The notes beneath the pieces are model-generated. The model saw only the letters and a list, made by a program, of their open reading frames with translations, was not told the DNA's origin and made no database searches. Both the position numbers and the translations under genes were made by a program. This document shows, one piece after another, positions 40,473 through 49,099 of a stretch of 64,000 nt of DNA. The DNA is taken from positions 1 to 64,000 of the forward strand of contig JAQXKO010000024.1 in assembly GCA_029010495.1 (NCBI GenBank), given 5' to 3'. The DNA is from Clostridiales bacterium (lineage in GTDB: Bacteria; Bacillota; Clostridia; Lachnospirales; Lachnospiraceae). Position 1 is the stretch's first letter; each line of letters opens with the position of its first letter.

Positions 40473-42764
40473 CTATGCTTCCTTCTTAAACTTTTTGATA
40501 AAGAAAAGCCATAAGGAGCCTGCGATACATACTGATGAGTAAGCACCGCAAATCATACCGACCATAAGAGGAATTGCAAACTCTCTGATAGAATCAACAC
40601 CAAGGATTACAATCATAACAACTGTAATAAGCGTGGTAATGGATGTGTTAATACTTCTTGAAAGCGTTTCGCTGATGGAAAGATTAACAATATCATCTAT
40701 AGACTGTTTCTTGCTTCTCTGTGCAAGGTTTTCTCTTATACGGTCAAAAATGACGATTGTAGCATTAATTGAATAACCTACGATTGTAAGCATACATGCG
40801 ATAAATGAATTGTCTACGGTAATTCTGAATACCGAATAAACCATAAGCACAACTAAAACATCATGTAAAAGTGCAAGAACCGAGCTTGATGCAAAAGCAA
40901 GATTCTTAAATCGTATCCAGATGTATATAAGCATACAGATACCTGATATTATTACTGCCCAGACAGCGTCTGCCTTCATCTCTCCTGATACCGAAGCACT
41001 TATACTCTGTACCTCTATGTTATCAGAGGTAACTCCGTATTCACTGTTAAGTCTGTCCTTAAGCTGGGTAATAAGTGTATCGTTGCCGTCCTCCGTAATC
41101 ATCTTTTCTGTCTTGATAATTATTGCATTATCAGCATCAACCTTAACGATTTCAGGAGTAGAACCAAGTACATCACCCGCAATCTTTTCAATATCCGCAT
41201 TTGCAGGAACCTTATCGGCACTGTCAAAATAAACCTCAACAGATGTACCGCCTATAAAATCAAGTCCGTAGTTAAGAGCTTTTCCGGAATTAGCCTTTCC
41301 GATTGCAAGACCGGCAATGCCTGCGATAATAAGTATTCCTGAAATTGCAATGTATTTTTTCCAGTGCTTCGTAAAGTTTATTACTTTTGTTTCCTTGGCA
41401 ATACCATAATACTTTTCTTTGTTAAAGCCGAGATTATATGCACACATAATAATAAATCTGCAGATAACGAGTGAAGTAATTACGGATAAAATAATACCGA
41501 TTGCAAGTGTGATTGCAAAACCTCTGATTGTACCCGAGCCTCTGAGATAAAGCACAATGGCTGCAATAAGCGTTGTTACGTTTCCGTCAATAATGGCTGA
41601 TGTAGCCTTATCAAAGCCAAGCTTAATAGATGAACGTAAAATTTTGCCGGCACGAAGCTCTTCCCTGATACGTGTAAAGATAATGATATTACCGTCTACA
41701 GCCATACCGATTGAAAGAATAATACCTGCGATACCCGGAAGTGTAAGCGTAACATCAAAAAGAAGTAAACAGCCTACCATAATACCTGTATATATTGCAA
41801 GGGAAATACCTGCACACCAGCCCGGAAGCTTGTAAAAAATAATCATAAATAATACCACAAGCGCAAGGCCGATTAAGCCTGCAAAAAGAATGGTATTAAG
41901 TGCATTTGAACCAAGCTTCGCACCTACAATTGAATACTGTAACTGATGAAGCTCAAGAGGGAGCGCACCAATCTTAATTGTAGTAGCAAGTGTCTTAACC
42001 TCTTCATATGTAAAACTACCCGAAATAGTAGCTGTATCACTGTTAATCGGCTCTTCACAACCCGGAGCGGATATTACCTCTCCGTCATATACAATTGCAA
42101 GAAATCTCTTGTAATAATCAGCTGAGGATGAACCGGTATAGTAATACTTTGAGCAATACTGTGTTGCCTTATAGAACTTTGATGTACCTGAAGACTTAAG
42201 CTTAAGATTTACAAAATACTGTGTTCCCTGTGTTGCCTGTCCGGCCTGATTGTTCTGTGAATACTGTGCCTCTGCATCATCGATGTCGGCACCGTCAAGA
42301 ACAAGATCTCCTGCCTTAATAATTTCTTCCATTGAACGGGCAAGTTCAAATTTGCCTTCACCCTTATCAACAATGTTATTTACTCCGCTCTCGCCACAGC
42401 CGAGAACAAAATATACATTTCCCGAATTACCAAGCTCTGCGAGAATTTTCTCAGCATTGTCTACGCCCGGAATATCGACACAGATTCTGTTTTTGCCCTG
42501 CTTGTAAACCTGAGCCTCAGAGCTGTAATTTTCAACTCGTTTCTGCATACGGTATACAGTCATGTCAAGTTTATCTCCGTCAGGATTATCCTGTGCAGTC
42601 TCATAGGTAATGCTTAATCCGCCGTCAAGATCAAGACCAAGGCTTAAATCCTTAATACCCGGAACCTTTTCATATTTAACTCCAGCAATAAAAAAACCGC
42701 CTATTAATGCAATTACAAGAATAATTGCCAGAAGCTGAAGTATACCCTTTTTAGTGTTCTTCAT
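40473..42764 (-). CDS. secDF: Protein translocase subunit SecDF (fused)
   Basis: Proton-driven membrane factor that helps pull exported proteins through SecYEG. The 763-residue protein is a natural SecD-SecF fusion: the SecD part (about 1-445) starts with a membrane helix and LGLDLDGGLSITYE, and includes MAVDGNIIIFTRIREELRAG; the SecF part (about 455-763) has GLDFIGGTSVEVYF, VGYSINATIVIFDRIRENL and the SINTSITTL segment. About twelve membrane helices are visible. It ends with the basic tail FFIKKFKKEA. Single gene with its own terminator. Confidence 0.96.
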   Translation of the reverse strand: MKNTKKGILQLLAIILVIALIGGFFIAGVKYEKVPGIKDLSLGLDLDGGLSITYETAQDNPDGDKLDMTVYRMQKRVENYSSEAQVYKQGKNRICVDIPGVDNAEKILAELGNSGNVYFVLGCGESGVNNIVDKGEGKFELARSMEEIIKAGDLVLDGADIDDAEAQYSQNNQAGQATQGTQYFVNLKLKSSGTSKFYKATQYCSKYYYTGSSSADYYKRFLAIVYDGEVISAPGCEEPINSDTATISGSFTYEEVKTLATTIKIGALPLELHQLQYSIVGAKLGSNALNTILFAGLIGLALVVLFMIIFYKLPGWCAGISLAIYTGIMVGCLLLFDVTLTLPGIAGIILSIGMAVDGNIIIFTRIREELRAGKILRSSIKLGFDKATSAIIDGNVTTLIAAIVLYLRGSGTIRGFAITLAIGIILSVITSLVICRFIIMCAYNLGFNKEKYYGIAKETKVINFTKHWKKYIAISGILIIAGIAGLAIGKANSGKALNYGLDFIGGTSVEVYFDSADKVPANADIEKIAGDVLGSTPEIVKVDADNAIIIKTEKMITEDGNDTLITQLKDRLNSEYGVTSDNIEVQSISASVSGEMKADAVWAVIISGICMLIYIWIRFKNLAFASSSVLALLHDVLVVLMVYSVFRITVDNSFIACMLTIVGYSINATIVIFDRIRENLAQRSKKQSIDDIVNLSISETLSRSINTSITTLITVVMIVILGVDSIREFAIPLMVGMICGAYSSVCIAGSLWLFFIKKFKKEA

Positions 42765-42915
42765 TTTCTACCTCGCATTTCTTTCACGCCCTTCTGCTTC
42801 AAATGCAGAATACTTCTGTATAATAGCTATTTTATACAATGCGCATTTGGAAATATTATACCACATACAACAAAAATATCAACAAAAAATGAAAATAAAT
42901 ACTCAGTAATTGTAG

Positions 42916-43812
42916 TTATATTTTGTTGTCTGTCCTTGTTTTTTTTCTTGACGGGATATTTTTGTAATCAATAGGCCATGTATACCAATGATTTTCAAAA
43001 TGCTCATAAAAACCTGACAGCTTTTCTTTTCTCATAAAAATCTCTGTTGTACATGCTTTTAACTGATCCATAAATTTTCTCTCGGAATTGTATCTGGTGC
43101 ATTTATAATTAACCTGAACATATTCAAGAATCCGACCGTTATCGGCATGATAAAGAAAGTCCTCAGTATAATTCAGCTGAAATATCTGATTTCTGTTTAT
43201 TCCGTATATTAATAATAATTCAGTTAGTTTATTGGATTTTTTATAGTACGGTTCGACTATTACAAAGATGCATTTATGCTTTATAGACTTGTAATTCTGA
43301 ATAAAAAACTGAAAATCGGCGGGGCTTTCATTTAATAAAACCACTACCTTTTCGGCTTCCGAAAGAATAATTTTGCTTGTAAGATTTGAACTTCTGTCTG
43401 TATTGATAACGAGATGATTGGAAAAATATGCTGCTGAATTAATGATGTCATCGATTTCGTAATACATCTTTAATTCAAACGGCTCTTTATTCATATCATT
43501 GTGCTGGGGTACATAGTACAGAGTGCGCTCGATGATTTCAACATACCGGTCAATATGCTGTCTGCCGAAGCGCTTACCGACCCAGGTGGCCAAGCCCTCC
43601 CCCATTCCCCGGCAGGCGTGAAAAAAGGAGCCGCCGGCCAGCTCCCTCGAATAGTCCCTGTCTATCAGAACATCTCCTATCGATTGTCCCGGGGCACCAT
43701 TCTCCGCCAGCAGCACCTTACACCTGTACATATAAGTTATTATGACACCGATTGCCGAAGTAAACGAAGTGCCAAACTTTTCATTTGTGTGGTCCCATAC
43801 GGAAATAACCAT
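42916..43812 (-). CDS. Unknown protein, P-loop/ParA-like N-terminus, with GC-rich internal segment
   Basis: A 298-residue protein I cannot name. The N-terminus VISVWDHTNEKFGTSFTS, followed by a helix and KVLLAENG, resembles a ParA/MinD-type strand, loop and helix but lacks the Lys of a Walker A motif, so nucleotide binding is unsure. Further strands (HLVINTD, KVVVLLNES, CIFVIVEPYY) fit an alpha/beta fold. Codons for residues about 25-84 (43561-43740) are about 58% GC, far above both flanks. The start at 43812 follows GGAGGAG. It stands alone between secDF and the CYTH gene. Confidence 0.6.
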   Translation of the reverse strand: MVISVWDHTNEKFGTSFTSAIGVIITYMYRCKVLLAENGAPGQSIGDVLIDRDYSRELAGGSFFHACRGMGEGLATWVGKRFGRQHIDRYVEIIERTLYYVPQHNDMNKEPFELKMYYEIDDIINSAAYFSNHLVINTDRSSNLTSKIILSEAEKVVVLLNESPADFQFFIQNYKSIKHKCIFVIVEPYYKKSNKLTELLLIYGINRNQIFQLNYTEDFLYHADNGRILEYVQVNYKCTRYNSERKFMDQLKACTTEIFMRKEKLSGFYEHFENHWYTWPIDYKNIPSRKKTRTDNKI

Positions 43813-43940
43813 AATTACTCCTCCAATGTAACAAAATTTAATAATTTTCACTACATTGGAAAGTTTATCACAGTAATTTTCCATATTCTATTGACAAAAA
43901 TGTAGAATAAATATCATTATTCTGTTTAAATATGTTAGTA

Positions 43941-44480
43941 TTATGGCAGGAATTGTTTGTATTCTAATATATTGAATGACTTTTTTGATGACAAATATCC
44001 GTTTGAAAATTCTTTGTTTTTTGTCACATCCATATATAACCAGTCGGGCATGATAAATGCATTAGCCGCCTGTTTGGAAGGAAATTCCACTTCACAAAAA
44101 GCAAGTCCCTCAAACATTCCCGAAAACACATCTATTTCAGCCACAAGATTAATATCGGTATCATCCATATCCTTAAGACTTCCTTTAGGCAGCTTATACT
44201 TATAGCGTGTTTTTTCAATAATGTTTCCGTCACATTTTTTAAGGAGATGATAAAAGCCTTCTTCATTCAGAGGAAATTCCTCTTCTATGTTTACGATTGT
44301 TCCTTCGTTTTCCAGCTTTGATTTATATGTAAGAATATAGTCATCATCAGACTTTCTGATACGAACAACCGGCTTTCTAAGCATATAGCCCTGTATAATA
44401 TGATGCTTTGATGCCTTTTCTATATCCTTTGGTATACACTTCATCGTAAATTTACGTTCAATTTCAAGATTATTACTCAT
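43941..44480 (-). CDS. CYTH-domain protein (triphosphate tunnel enzyme family)
   Basis: A 179-residue protein with the N-terminal EIERKF (ExExK) motif and paired basic and acidic strands (VRIRKSDDDYILTYKSK, IEEEFPL, AEIDVF, CEVEFPSK) that form the tunnel of CYTH proteins. Members hydrolyse inorganic triphosphate or thiamine triphosphate or make cyclic AMP; bacterial members of this size are most often tripolyphosphatases. It stands alone. Which activity applies here cannot be told. Confidence 0.87.
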   Translation of the reverse strand: MSNNLEIERKFTMKCIPKDIEKASKHHIIQGYMLRKPVVRIRKSDDDYILTYKSKLENEGTIVNIEEEFPLNEEGFYHLLKKCDGNIIEKTRYKYKLPKGSLKDMDDTDINLVAEIDVFSGMFEGLAFCEVEFPSKQAANAFIMPDWLYMDVTKNKEFSNGYLSSKKSFNILEYKQFLP

Positions 44481-44645
44481 ATAACTTCTCCTGTTTTGTT
44501 AATTATTTTAAGCATATTTATATAATTCACAATAATCATTTCGCTCCGGCATAATAATTTCGTTCTGCTTCATTTTTATTTCATGTATAAAACCCATACC
44601 GGTGTAAATAATAAAAATGAAAAACATAGGGCATGAGGTTTTTAT

Positions 44646-45044
44646 ATGAAAGAATATATAAAGCTGTTTATCATCTGCGGAATGACAGGACTTCTGATGG
44701 AATGTATTTATACCGGTTTTTATGAGCTTTTTCACAATAATTTCTTAATGACATCGAAAACTTCTCTTTGGATGTTTCCTATCTACGGTCTTGCCTGTTT
44801 TATAAAGCCTCTCTACATGAAGCTGAAATGTATACCGCTAATAATTCGCCTTGTAATATATGCAGTCATTATTACAGCCACGGAATACTTAAGCGGTTAT
44901 CTTCTGTCAGGTATAAAATGCTGCCCGTGGAATTACGAAGAAGCCACATTAAATCTTAACGGATTAATACGTCTTGATTATTTTCCGCTATGGATGGGCG
45001 CAGGATATATATTTGAAAAAATTGTAAGACGCTGTTCTATGTAA
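44646..45044 (+). CDS. CmpB/TMEM229-type membrane protein
   Basis: A 132-residue membrane protein with four hydrophobic segments. Blocks such as GLLMECIYTGF, SLWMFPIYGLACF, EYLSGYLLSG with CCPWNYEEA, and NGLIRLDYFPLWMGAGYIFE fit the family often labelled putative ABC-transporter type IV (CmpB), which also includes animal TMEM229. Biochemical role unknown. A GAGG ribosome binding site precedes the start. It is a single gene. Confidence 0.75.
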   Translation: MKEYIKLFIICGMTGLLMECIYTGFYELFHNNFLMTSKTSLWMFPIYGLACFIKPLYMKLKCIPLIIRLVIYAVIITATEYLSGYLLSGIKCCPWNYEEATLNLNGLIRLDYFPLWMGAGYIFEKIVRRCSM

Positions 45045-45125
45045 CAGAATTAATACAAATAATTATCTTTTGTATTTCAATAAATTATATCAGCTTTGTA
45101 ATTTGACTGCAATAAATTATTTTAT

Positions 45126-45461
45126 CTATCTCGTTATATTCGTCGAATCGTTTACATCATTTTTAAGATTATCGTATCCGTCCTTCACGCGGTCTCCCGC
45201 ATCCTTAACGTCCTGCATTAAATCATCTTTGACGTCATTCATATCATCACGAAGCCTGTCAGTATTATCATAATTGTCATTGTCGTAATTGTCATACGGG
45301 AATGAATCATTATTATAATCATTATCCTCTATATTACGCTGCTTTTCATCTTTTTTATCCGCATCGGGACTGGTTGCGGAATTATTCATTCCTCCCTTAC
45401 AGCCTGTCATCAAAAACATACTTGTGATAAGTATACCACAAAACATAACTGTCTTTTTCAT
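45126..45461 (-). CDS. Small acidic lipoprotein
   Basis: A 111-residue lipoprotein: signal MKKTVMFCGILITSMF with lipobox MTGC (Cys at about 20). The mature part is highly charged and of low complexity, with Asp/Asn/Tyr repeats (YDNYDNDNYDN) followed by an amphipathic helical stretch (RLRDDMNDVKDDLMQDVKDA). No catalytic motif is seen. The start follows AAAAGGAG; longer starts upstream lack a site. The gene is divergent to the ABC transporter. Confidence 0.7.
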   Translation of the reverse strand: MKKTVMFCGILITSMFLMTGCKGGMNNSATSPDADKKDEKQRNIEDNDYNNDSFPYDNYDNDNYDNTDRLRDDMNDVKDDLMQDVKDAGDRVKDGYDNLKNDVNDSTNITR

Positions 45462-45658
45462 AAAATACACTCCTTTTATTCTTGCATAAATGCATATTTC
45501 AGGGTACATACTGTCCCCGCAGATGTACCGGACTGCTAATGAGTATTCTCATAGCTAAAAGTAGTATATCCAAAGCTAATATTTATATTCGTATCAGTAT
45601 TTGCGGTTGCAAACTCTTATTTATAACATATATTAATACAAATGAATGGGGGGATGTT

Positions 45659-46420
45659 ATGTCATATAAGCTATTTGTAAAAAATCTGTCATATACATAT
45701 TACAGTCTGAAGGGCGAGATTCCGGTGCTCAAAGATATCAGCTTCAACGTAAGTCCCGGTGAATTTATAGCTATAATCGGTCCCTCAGGCTGCGGCAAAA
45801 CCACTCTGTTAAACTGTCTTATCGGACTAAACAGAGTAACTGAGGGTGACATAATGCTGGATGGGCTTCCGCAAAATGCTGCCACAACAAAAATAGGAAT
45901 AATGCACCAGCGCGACTTGCTGTTCGGATGGCGTACTCTTGATAACAACGCAAAACTTCCTCTGGAAATAACCGGAGAAAAATCAGATACGGGTATTATA
46001 TCGAAAATGCTTGAGAAATATGATCTCTCAGGCTTTGAAAATTCATACCCGCGCGAACTTTCGGGAGGTATGCGACAACGAGCCGCCCTGATAAGAACAA
46101 TGATTTCAAATCCTGATATCCTGCTTCTTGATGAGCCCTTTTCAGCTCTTGACTTTCAAACCAGACTTGAGGTTGCGGATTATATTTACAAAATAATTAA
46201 AACAGAAAACAAAACTGCAATATTAATAACTCATGATATTGAGGAAGCAATCAGTATGGCTGACAGAATCATCATTCTCTCCAAAAGACCTGCCAGGGTA
46301 ATAAACGAATATAAAATACAATTCCGGCTTGACAACAGGACACCGTATAACACACGGCTGTCAGAGGAATTTCCGGTTTATCTGAACGAAATATATGAGG
46401 AGCTTCGCCATGAAAACTAA
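45659..46420 (+). CDS. ABC transporter ATPase (nitrate/sulfonate/taurine type)
   Basis: A 253-residue ATPase with Walker [10 protein letters not shown], signature LSGGMRQRAALIRT and DEPFSALDFQTR. The DEPFSALD signature and length fit the SsuB/TauB/ThiZ group. The start at 45659 follows GGGGGGA; the frame extends further upstream but lacks a site. It overlaps the permease gene by 11 bases. No substrate-binding protein gene is present on either side. Confidence 0.9.
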   Translation: MSYKLFVKNLSYTYYSLKGEIPVLKDISFNVSPGEFIAIIGPSGCGKTTLLNCLIGLNRVTEGDIMLDGLPQNAATTKIGIMHQRDLLFGWRTLDNNAKLPLEITGEKSDTGIISKMLEKYDLSGFENSYPRELSGGMRQRAALIRTMISNPDILLLDEPFSALDFQTRLEVADYIYKIIKTENKTAILITHDIEEAISMADRIIILSKRPARVINEYKIQFRLDNRTPYNTRLSEEFPVYLNEIYEELRHEN

Positions 46421-47213
46421 ACAAAGTATATCTTCCGGTCAACTGCTTTTCATAAAAAAATATCGTAGGAAGCAAATAACCATTCATTTGTTAAGAATTG
46501 TTCTTCTTGCTTCTTTTATTATTTTATGGGAAATATCCGCAAATACAGGGATAATTGATTCCTTTATATTTTCAAGTCCCTCACGGCTCATAAAAGCTTT
46601 CAAGTTATACAGCGAGAACGGAACCATATTATCCCACACGCTTATAACACTTGAAGAAACCGTAATTTGTTTTTCAATTGTAATAATAACCGGTCTTATC
46701 ATTGCCGTTATTTTCTGGTGGAATGAGATGATTTTTAAAGTGTTTGAACCCTTCTTAGTAGTACTTAATTCACTTCCGAAGTCCGCCCTCGCGCCTTTAT
46801 TTATTGTCTGGCTCGGAACAAACATGAAAACAATAGTAATCGCTGCTGTTTCTGTTGCTGTATTCGGTGCAGTTTTATCACTTTATGAGCATTTCAGGCA
46901 GACAGACCAGGAACAGATAAAACTCATATACACGTTGGGCGGTTCAAAGCTTCAGGTGCTTATAAAGGTCGTTATTCCGGCCAATCTGCCGTTCATATTA
47001 AATATCATGAAGGTCAATATGGGCCTGTCGCTTGTAGGCGTAATCATAGGCGAATTTGTAGCTGCAAACAGCGGCATCGGATATCTGATTCTGTATTCCA
47101 GTCAGATTTTCAAACTGGATCTTATGATACTTTCAATTATTATACTGGCATTTATAGCTTCAGTTTTTTATATTATTCTTGATTTGCTTGAAAAAAGAAT
47201 AATTAAAAAATAA
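46410..47213 (+). CDS. ABC transporter permease (SsuC/TauC type)
   Basis: A 267-residue permease with six hydrophobic segments and the EAA-type loop KLIYTLGGSKLQVLIKVVIPANLPFI. The LPKSALAPLFIVWLG segment is typical of the sulfonate/nitrate/HMP-pyrimidine permease group. Its start lies inside the ATPase gene, preceded by GAGGAG. Since no binding protein follows, the transporter either borrows one from elsewhere or the operon is incomplete. Confidence 0.9.
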   Translation: MKTKQSISSGQLLFIKKYRRKQITIHLLRIVLLASFIILWEISANTGIIDSFIFSSPSRLIKAFKLYSENGTILSHTLITLEETVICFSIVIITGLIIAVIFWWNEMIFKVFEPFLVVLNSLPKSALAPLFIVWLGTNMKTIVIAAVSVAVFGAVLSLYEHFRQTDQEQIKLIYTLGGSKLQVLIKVVIPANLPFILNIMKVNMGLSLVGVIIGEFVAANSGIGYLILYSSQIFKLDLMILSIIILAFIASVFYIILDLLEKRIIKK

Positions 47214-47215
47214 AA

Positions 47216-47290
47216 CCCCTTAATCAGATTAGATTGTACCGCCCCTAAAAGTTAATCTTTTGGGGTGGCAACAAATATCTGAGTAAGGGG
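47216..47290. other. Nested palindrome between convergent genes
   Basis: Outer stem CCCCTTAATCAGAT / ATCTGAGTAAGGGG (13 of 14 pairs) encloses CCGCCCCTAAAAG / CTTTTGGGGTGG (12 pairs with one bulge, 5-base loop). On the minus strand it is followed by TTTTATTTTTT, so it can end the 47313-48092 gene; on the plus strand it has no T tract. Confidence 0.65.
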
Positions 47291-47312
47291 GCAAATTCTA
47301 TAATAATTAATG

Positions 47313-48092
47313 CTATTTTCCAAAGCCGGCCATAAATTCCGTCCATCCGAAATAAGCACATATTACGGCAATAATTCCGCATACAATACAGATTATTCCG
47401 CATACTTTGTTCTTATTGGCAAAACATCTGTATCCGGAAAAAAAAGATGCAACCATGGCAATAACAGGAATAACACACATTGAACGTATAAAAATTCCCA
47501 GAACCGTTATTGTCAGAGTAAGAATCGCCATTGTTGTGGAATAATTCTTTATTTCCGAATTCTCATGAGGAATAAGATTGGCAGACATAATCTTTTCATA
47601 TTCCTGATGATATGTTTCCTTTTCCTTTTCACTGACCATTAGCGACTTCATGACAGTCAGCTCATCAAGCCAGTCAATAAGGTCGTTACACATCATCTTT
47701 GAGAGCTTATCTTCCTGACAAAGCTCATATGATGTTACAATTCTTAATACTACCGGCTGTTCGACATTTTTTGCTTCAGCATCCGGATTAGCCACTAACT
47801 CAATTTCCATTGAAGGAATTATTTCACATGAATTTCTAAGCTTCTTAATAATTTCCCCGAGCATACGTTTGGCAGAAAACTCATCAAGATCCGTCCTGAT
47901 GTCTTTTATACATATTAATGTCTTGTCTGCCGTAGCATAAAGGAAATATTCAGTCGAATTAGACTTACGTTCTCCTCTGATAAGATTAATCTTATAAATT
48001 CCCTGTCCGACATATCCGTCACGTGTAATAATAATTCTTGACGAATCCGTTAATATATCGGATATTCTGTCGTCAAATACAATCTTTTCCAT
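47313..48092 (-). CDS. Unknown protein with C-terminal membrane region
   Basis: A 259-residue protein. Residues 1-175 are soluble, mixed alpha/beta, with an N-terminal domain (IIITRDGYVGQGIYKINLIRG) of unknown type. The last 70 residues hold two to three hydrophobic helices (ILTLTITVLGIFIRSMCVIPVIA, GIICIVCGIIAVICAYFGW). The start at 48092 is chosen as the Met after AAAGGGTAAAG. No family recognised; the N-terminal domain probably faces the cytoplasm (inference). Confidence 0.65.
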   Translation of the reverse strand: MEKIVFDDRISDILTDSSRIIITRDGYVGQGIYKINLIRGERKSNSTEYFLYATADKTLICIKDIRTDLDEFSAKRMLGEIIKKLRNSCEIIPSMEIELVANPDAEAKNVEQPVVLRIVTSYELCQEDKLSKMMCNDLIDWLDELTVMKSLMVSEKEKETYHQEYEKIMSANLIPHENSEIKNYSTTMAILTLTITVLGIFIRSMCVIPVIAMVASFFSGYRCFANKNKVCGIICIVCGIIAVICAYFGWTEFMAGFGK

Positions 48093-48180
48093 TTCTTTAC
48101 CCTTTCGCACACATACTTACACTTATCAAAGTGTTTTGTATAAAAAATAATATAACAAATACTGTCTGTTTTTTCAATAG

Positions 48181-48966
48181 TTATTGAACCATTTCCATAA
48201 TAATCATGCATAATATTCCCGTCATAATACCAAATGTTGGTAGAGCTCTGTTTTTATCCCCCATAATATCGGGTATAAGCTCTTCCACCGTTATGTGAAG
48301 CATGGTGCCTGCAGCGTATGCGAGTAAAAAAGGCATAAAGGATTTCAGCTGACTATTCATTATACAGGCCATAATACCGAATATTGGCTCAACCACTCCC
48401 GTAAGCATTGAATATACAAAAGCCCTCACCTTAGAATAGCCGGCATTTTTAATAGTCATGGCCAGTGCAAAGCTTTCAGGAACATTTTGAACTGCAATTC
48501 CGGCTGACAACGTAATCGCGGCAATCAGAAGTCCCTTATCCTGCGGATTCAGGGACCATACATTAAATGCCAGAGCAACTGTTATACCCTCCGGAATATT
48601 ATGAAGGGTCATTGCAAACATAAAGCTTTTCATCTTTGTGGCGGCCCTCAGTTCGCAATCTGTTATTTTATCAAGCAGAAGCAGGATAAAACAGCCTCCG
48701 AGGAAACCGAAAACAACTTGAAAAAAGCCCGGAATACCTTCCCTTAATTCCATGGCCGGAACAAGTAATGCAAAGGTTGCCGTAGCAATCATTATACCGA
48801 TGGAAATACTTAGGATATACTTTCCTATCCTGCTGTCTTCATTTCTTTCATTAAGCAGAACACCCGATGCTCCCAATGTTGTCATCATAAAAAGAAAAAC
48901 AACCGAAATAATCACATATATCATTGAAATATACTGTTTCTTTTTTATTTTAGTATATTCTGACAA
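48181..48966 (-). CDS. ZIP-family metal transporter
   Basis: A 261-residue membrane protein with about eight hydrophobic segments. The metal-site motifs of the ZIP family are present: HNIPEG in the fourth helix and QNVPES in the fifth, where the usual His is Gln. The family imports Zn, Fe or Mn; the metal is not determined by sequence. The gene is a single unit with an AT-rich upstream region shared with the divergent aconitase promoter. Confidence 0.88.
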   Translation of the reverse strand: MSEYTKIKKKQYISMIYVIISVVFLFMMTTLGASGVLLNERNEDSRIGKYILSISIGIMIATATFALLVPAMELREGIPGFFQVVFGFLGGCFILLLLDKITDCELRAATKMKSFMFAMTLHNIPEGITVALAFNVWSLNPQDKGLLIAAITLSAGIAVQNVPESFALAMTIKNAGYSKVRAFVYSMLTGVVEPIFGIMACIMNSQLKSFMPFLLAYAAGTMLHITVEELIPDIMGDKNRALPTFGIMTGILCMIIMEMVQ

Positions 48967-49019
48967 TCTTTTTATGTGTTAACCTGTATAATTTCTATGC
49001 AAAAATAACCTGAAAAAGG

Positions 49020-49048
49020 TTGACTAATCCGGGTATTATTTTTATAAT
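49020..49048 (+). promoter_or_regulatory. Strong promoter for aconitase-icd
   Basis: TTGACT, 17-base spacer, TATAAT. Confidence 0.7.
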
Positions 49049-49052
49049 CATT

Positions 49053-49062
49053 TTGTATACAA
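49053..49062 (+). promoter_or_regulatory. GntR-like palindrome at the aconitase transcription start
   Basis: Perfect 10-base palindrome TTGTATACAA placed 5-14 bases after the -10 box, over the expected start point. It equals the core of operators known for FadR-type GntR regulators such as B. subtilis GntR (from memory). A bound repressor here would block transcription. Confidence 0.45.
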
Positions 49063-49099
49063 TGATACAATTATAAACTTGGAGCGTGGAGGAAATATA

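Noticed and set aside
43501-43905. A 134-codon plus-strand frame over the GC-rich patch
   Set aside because: The minus-strand frame has a good start signal and continues smoothly through the patch; the plus-strand frame shows no family features.
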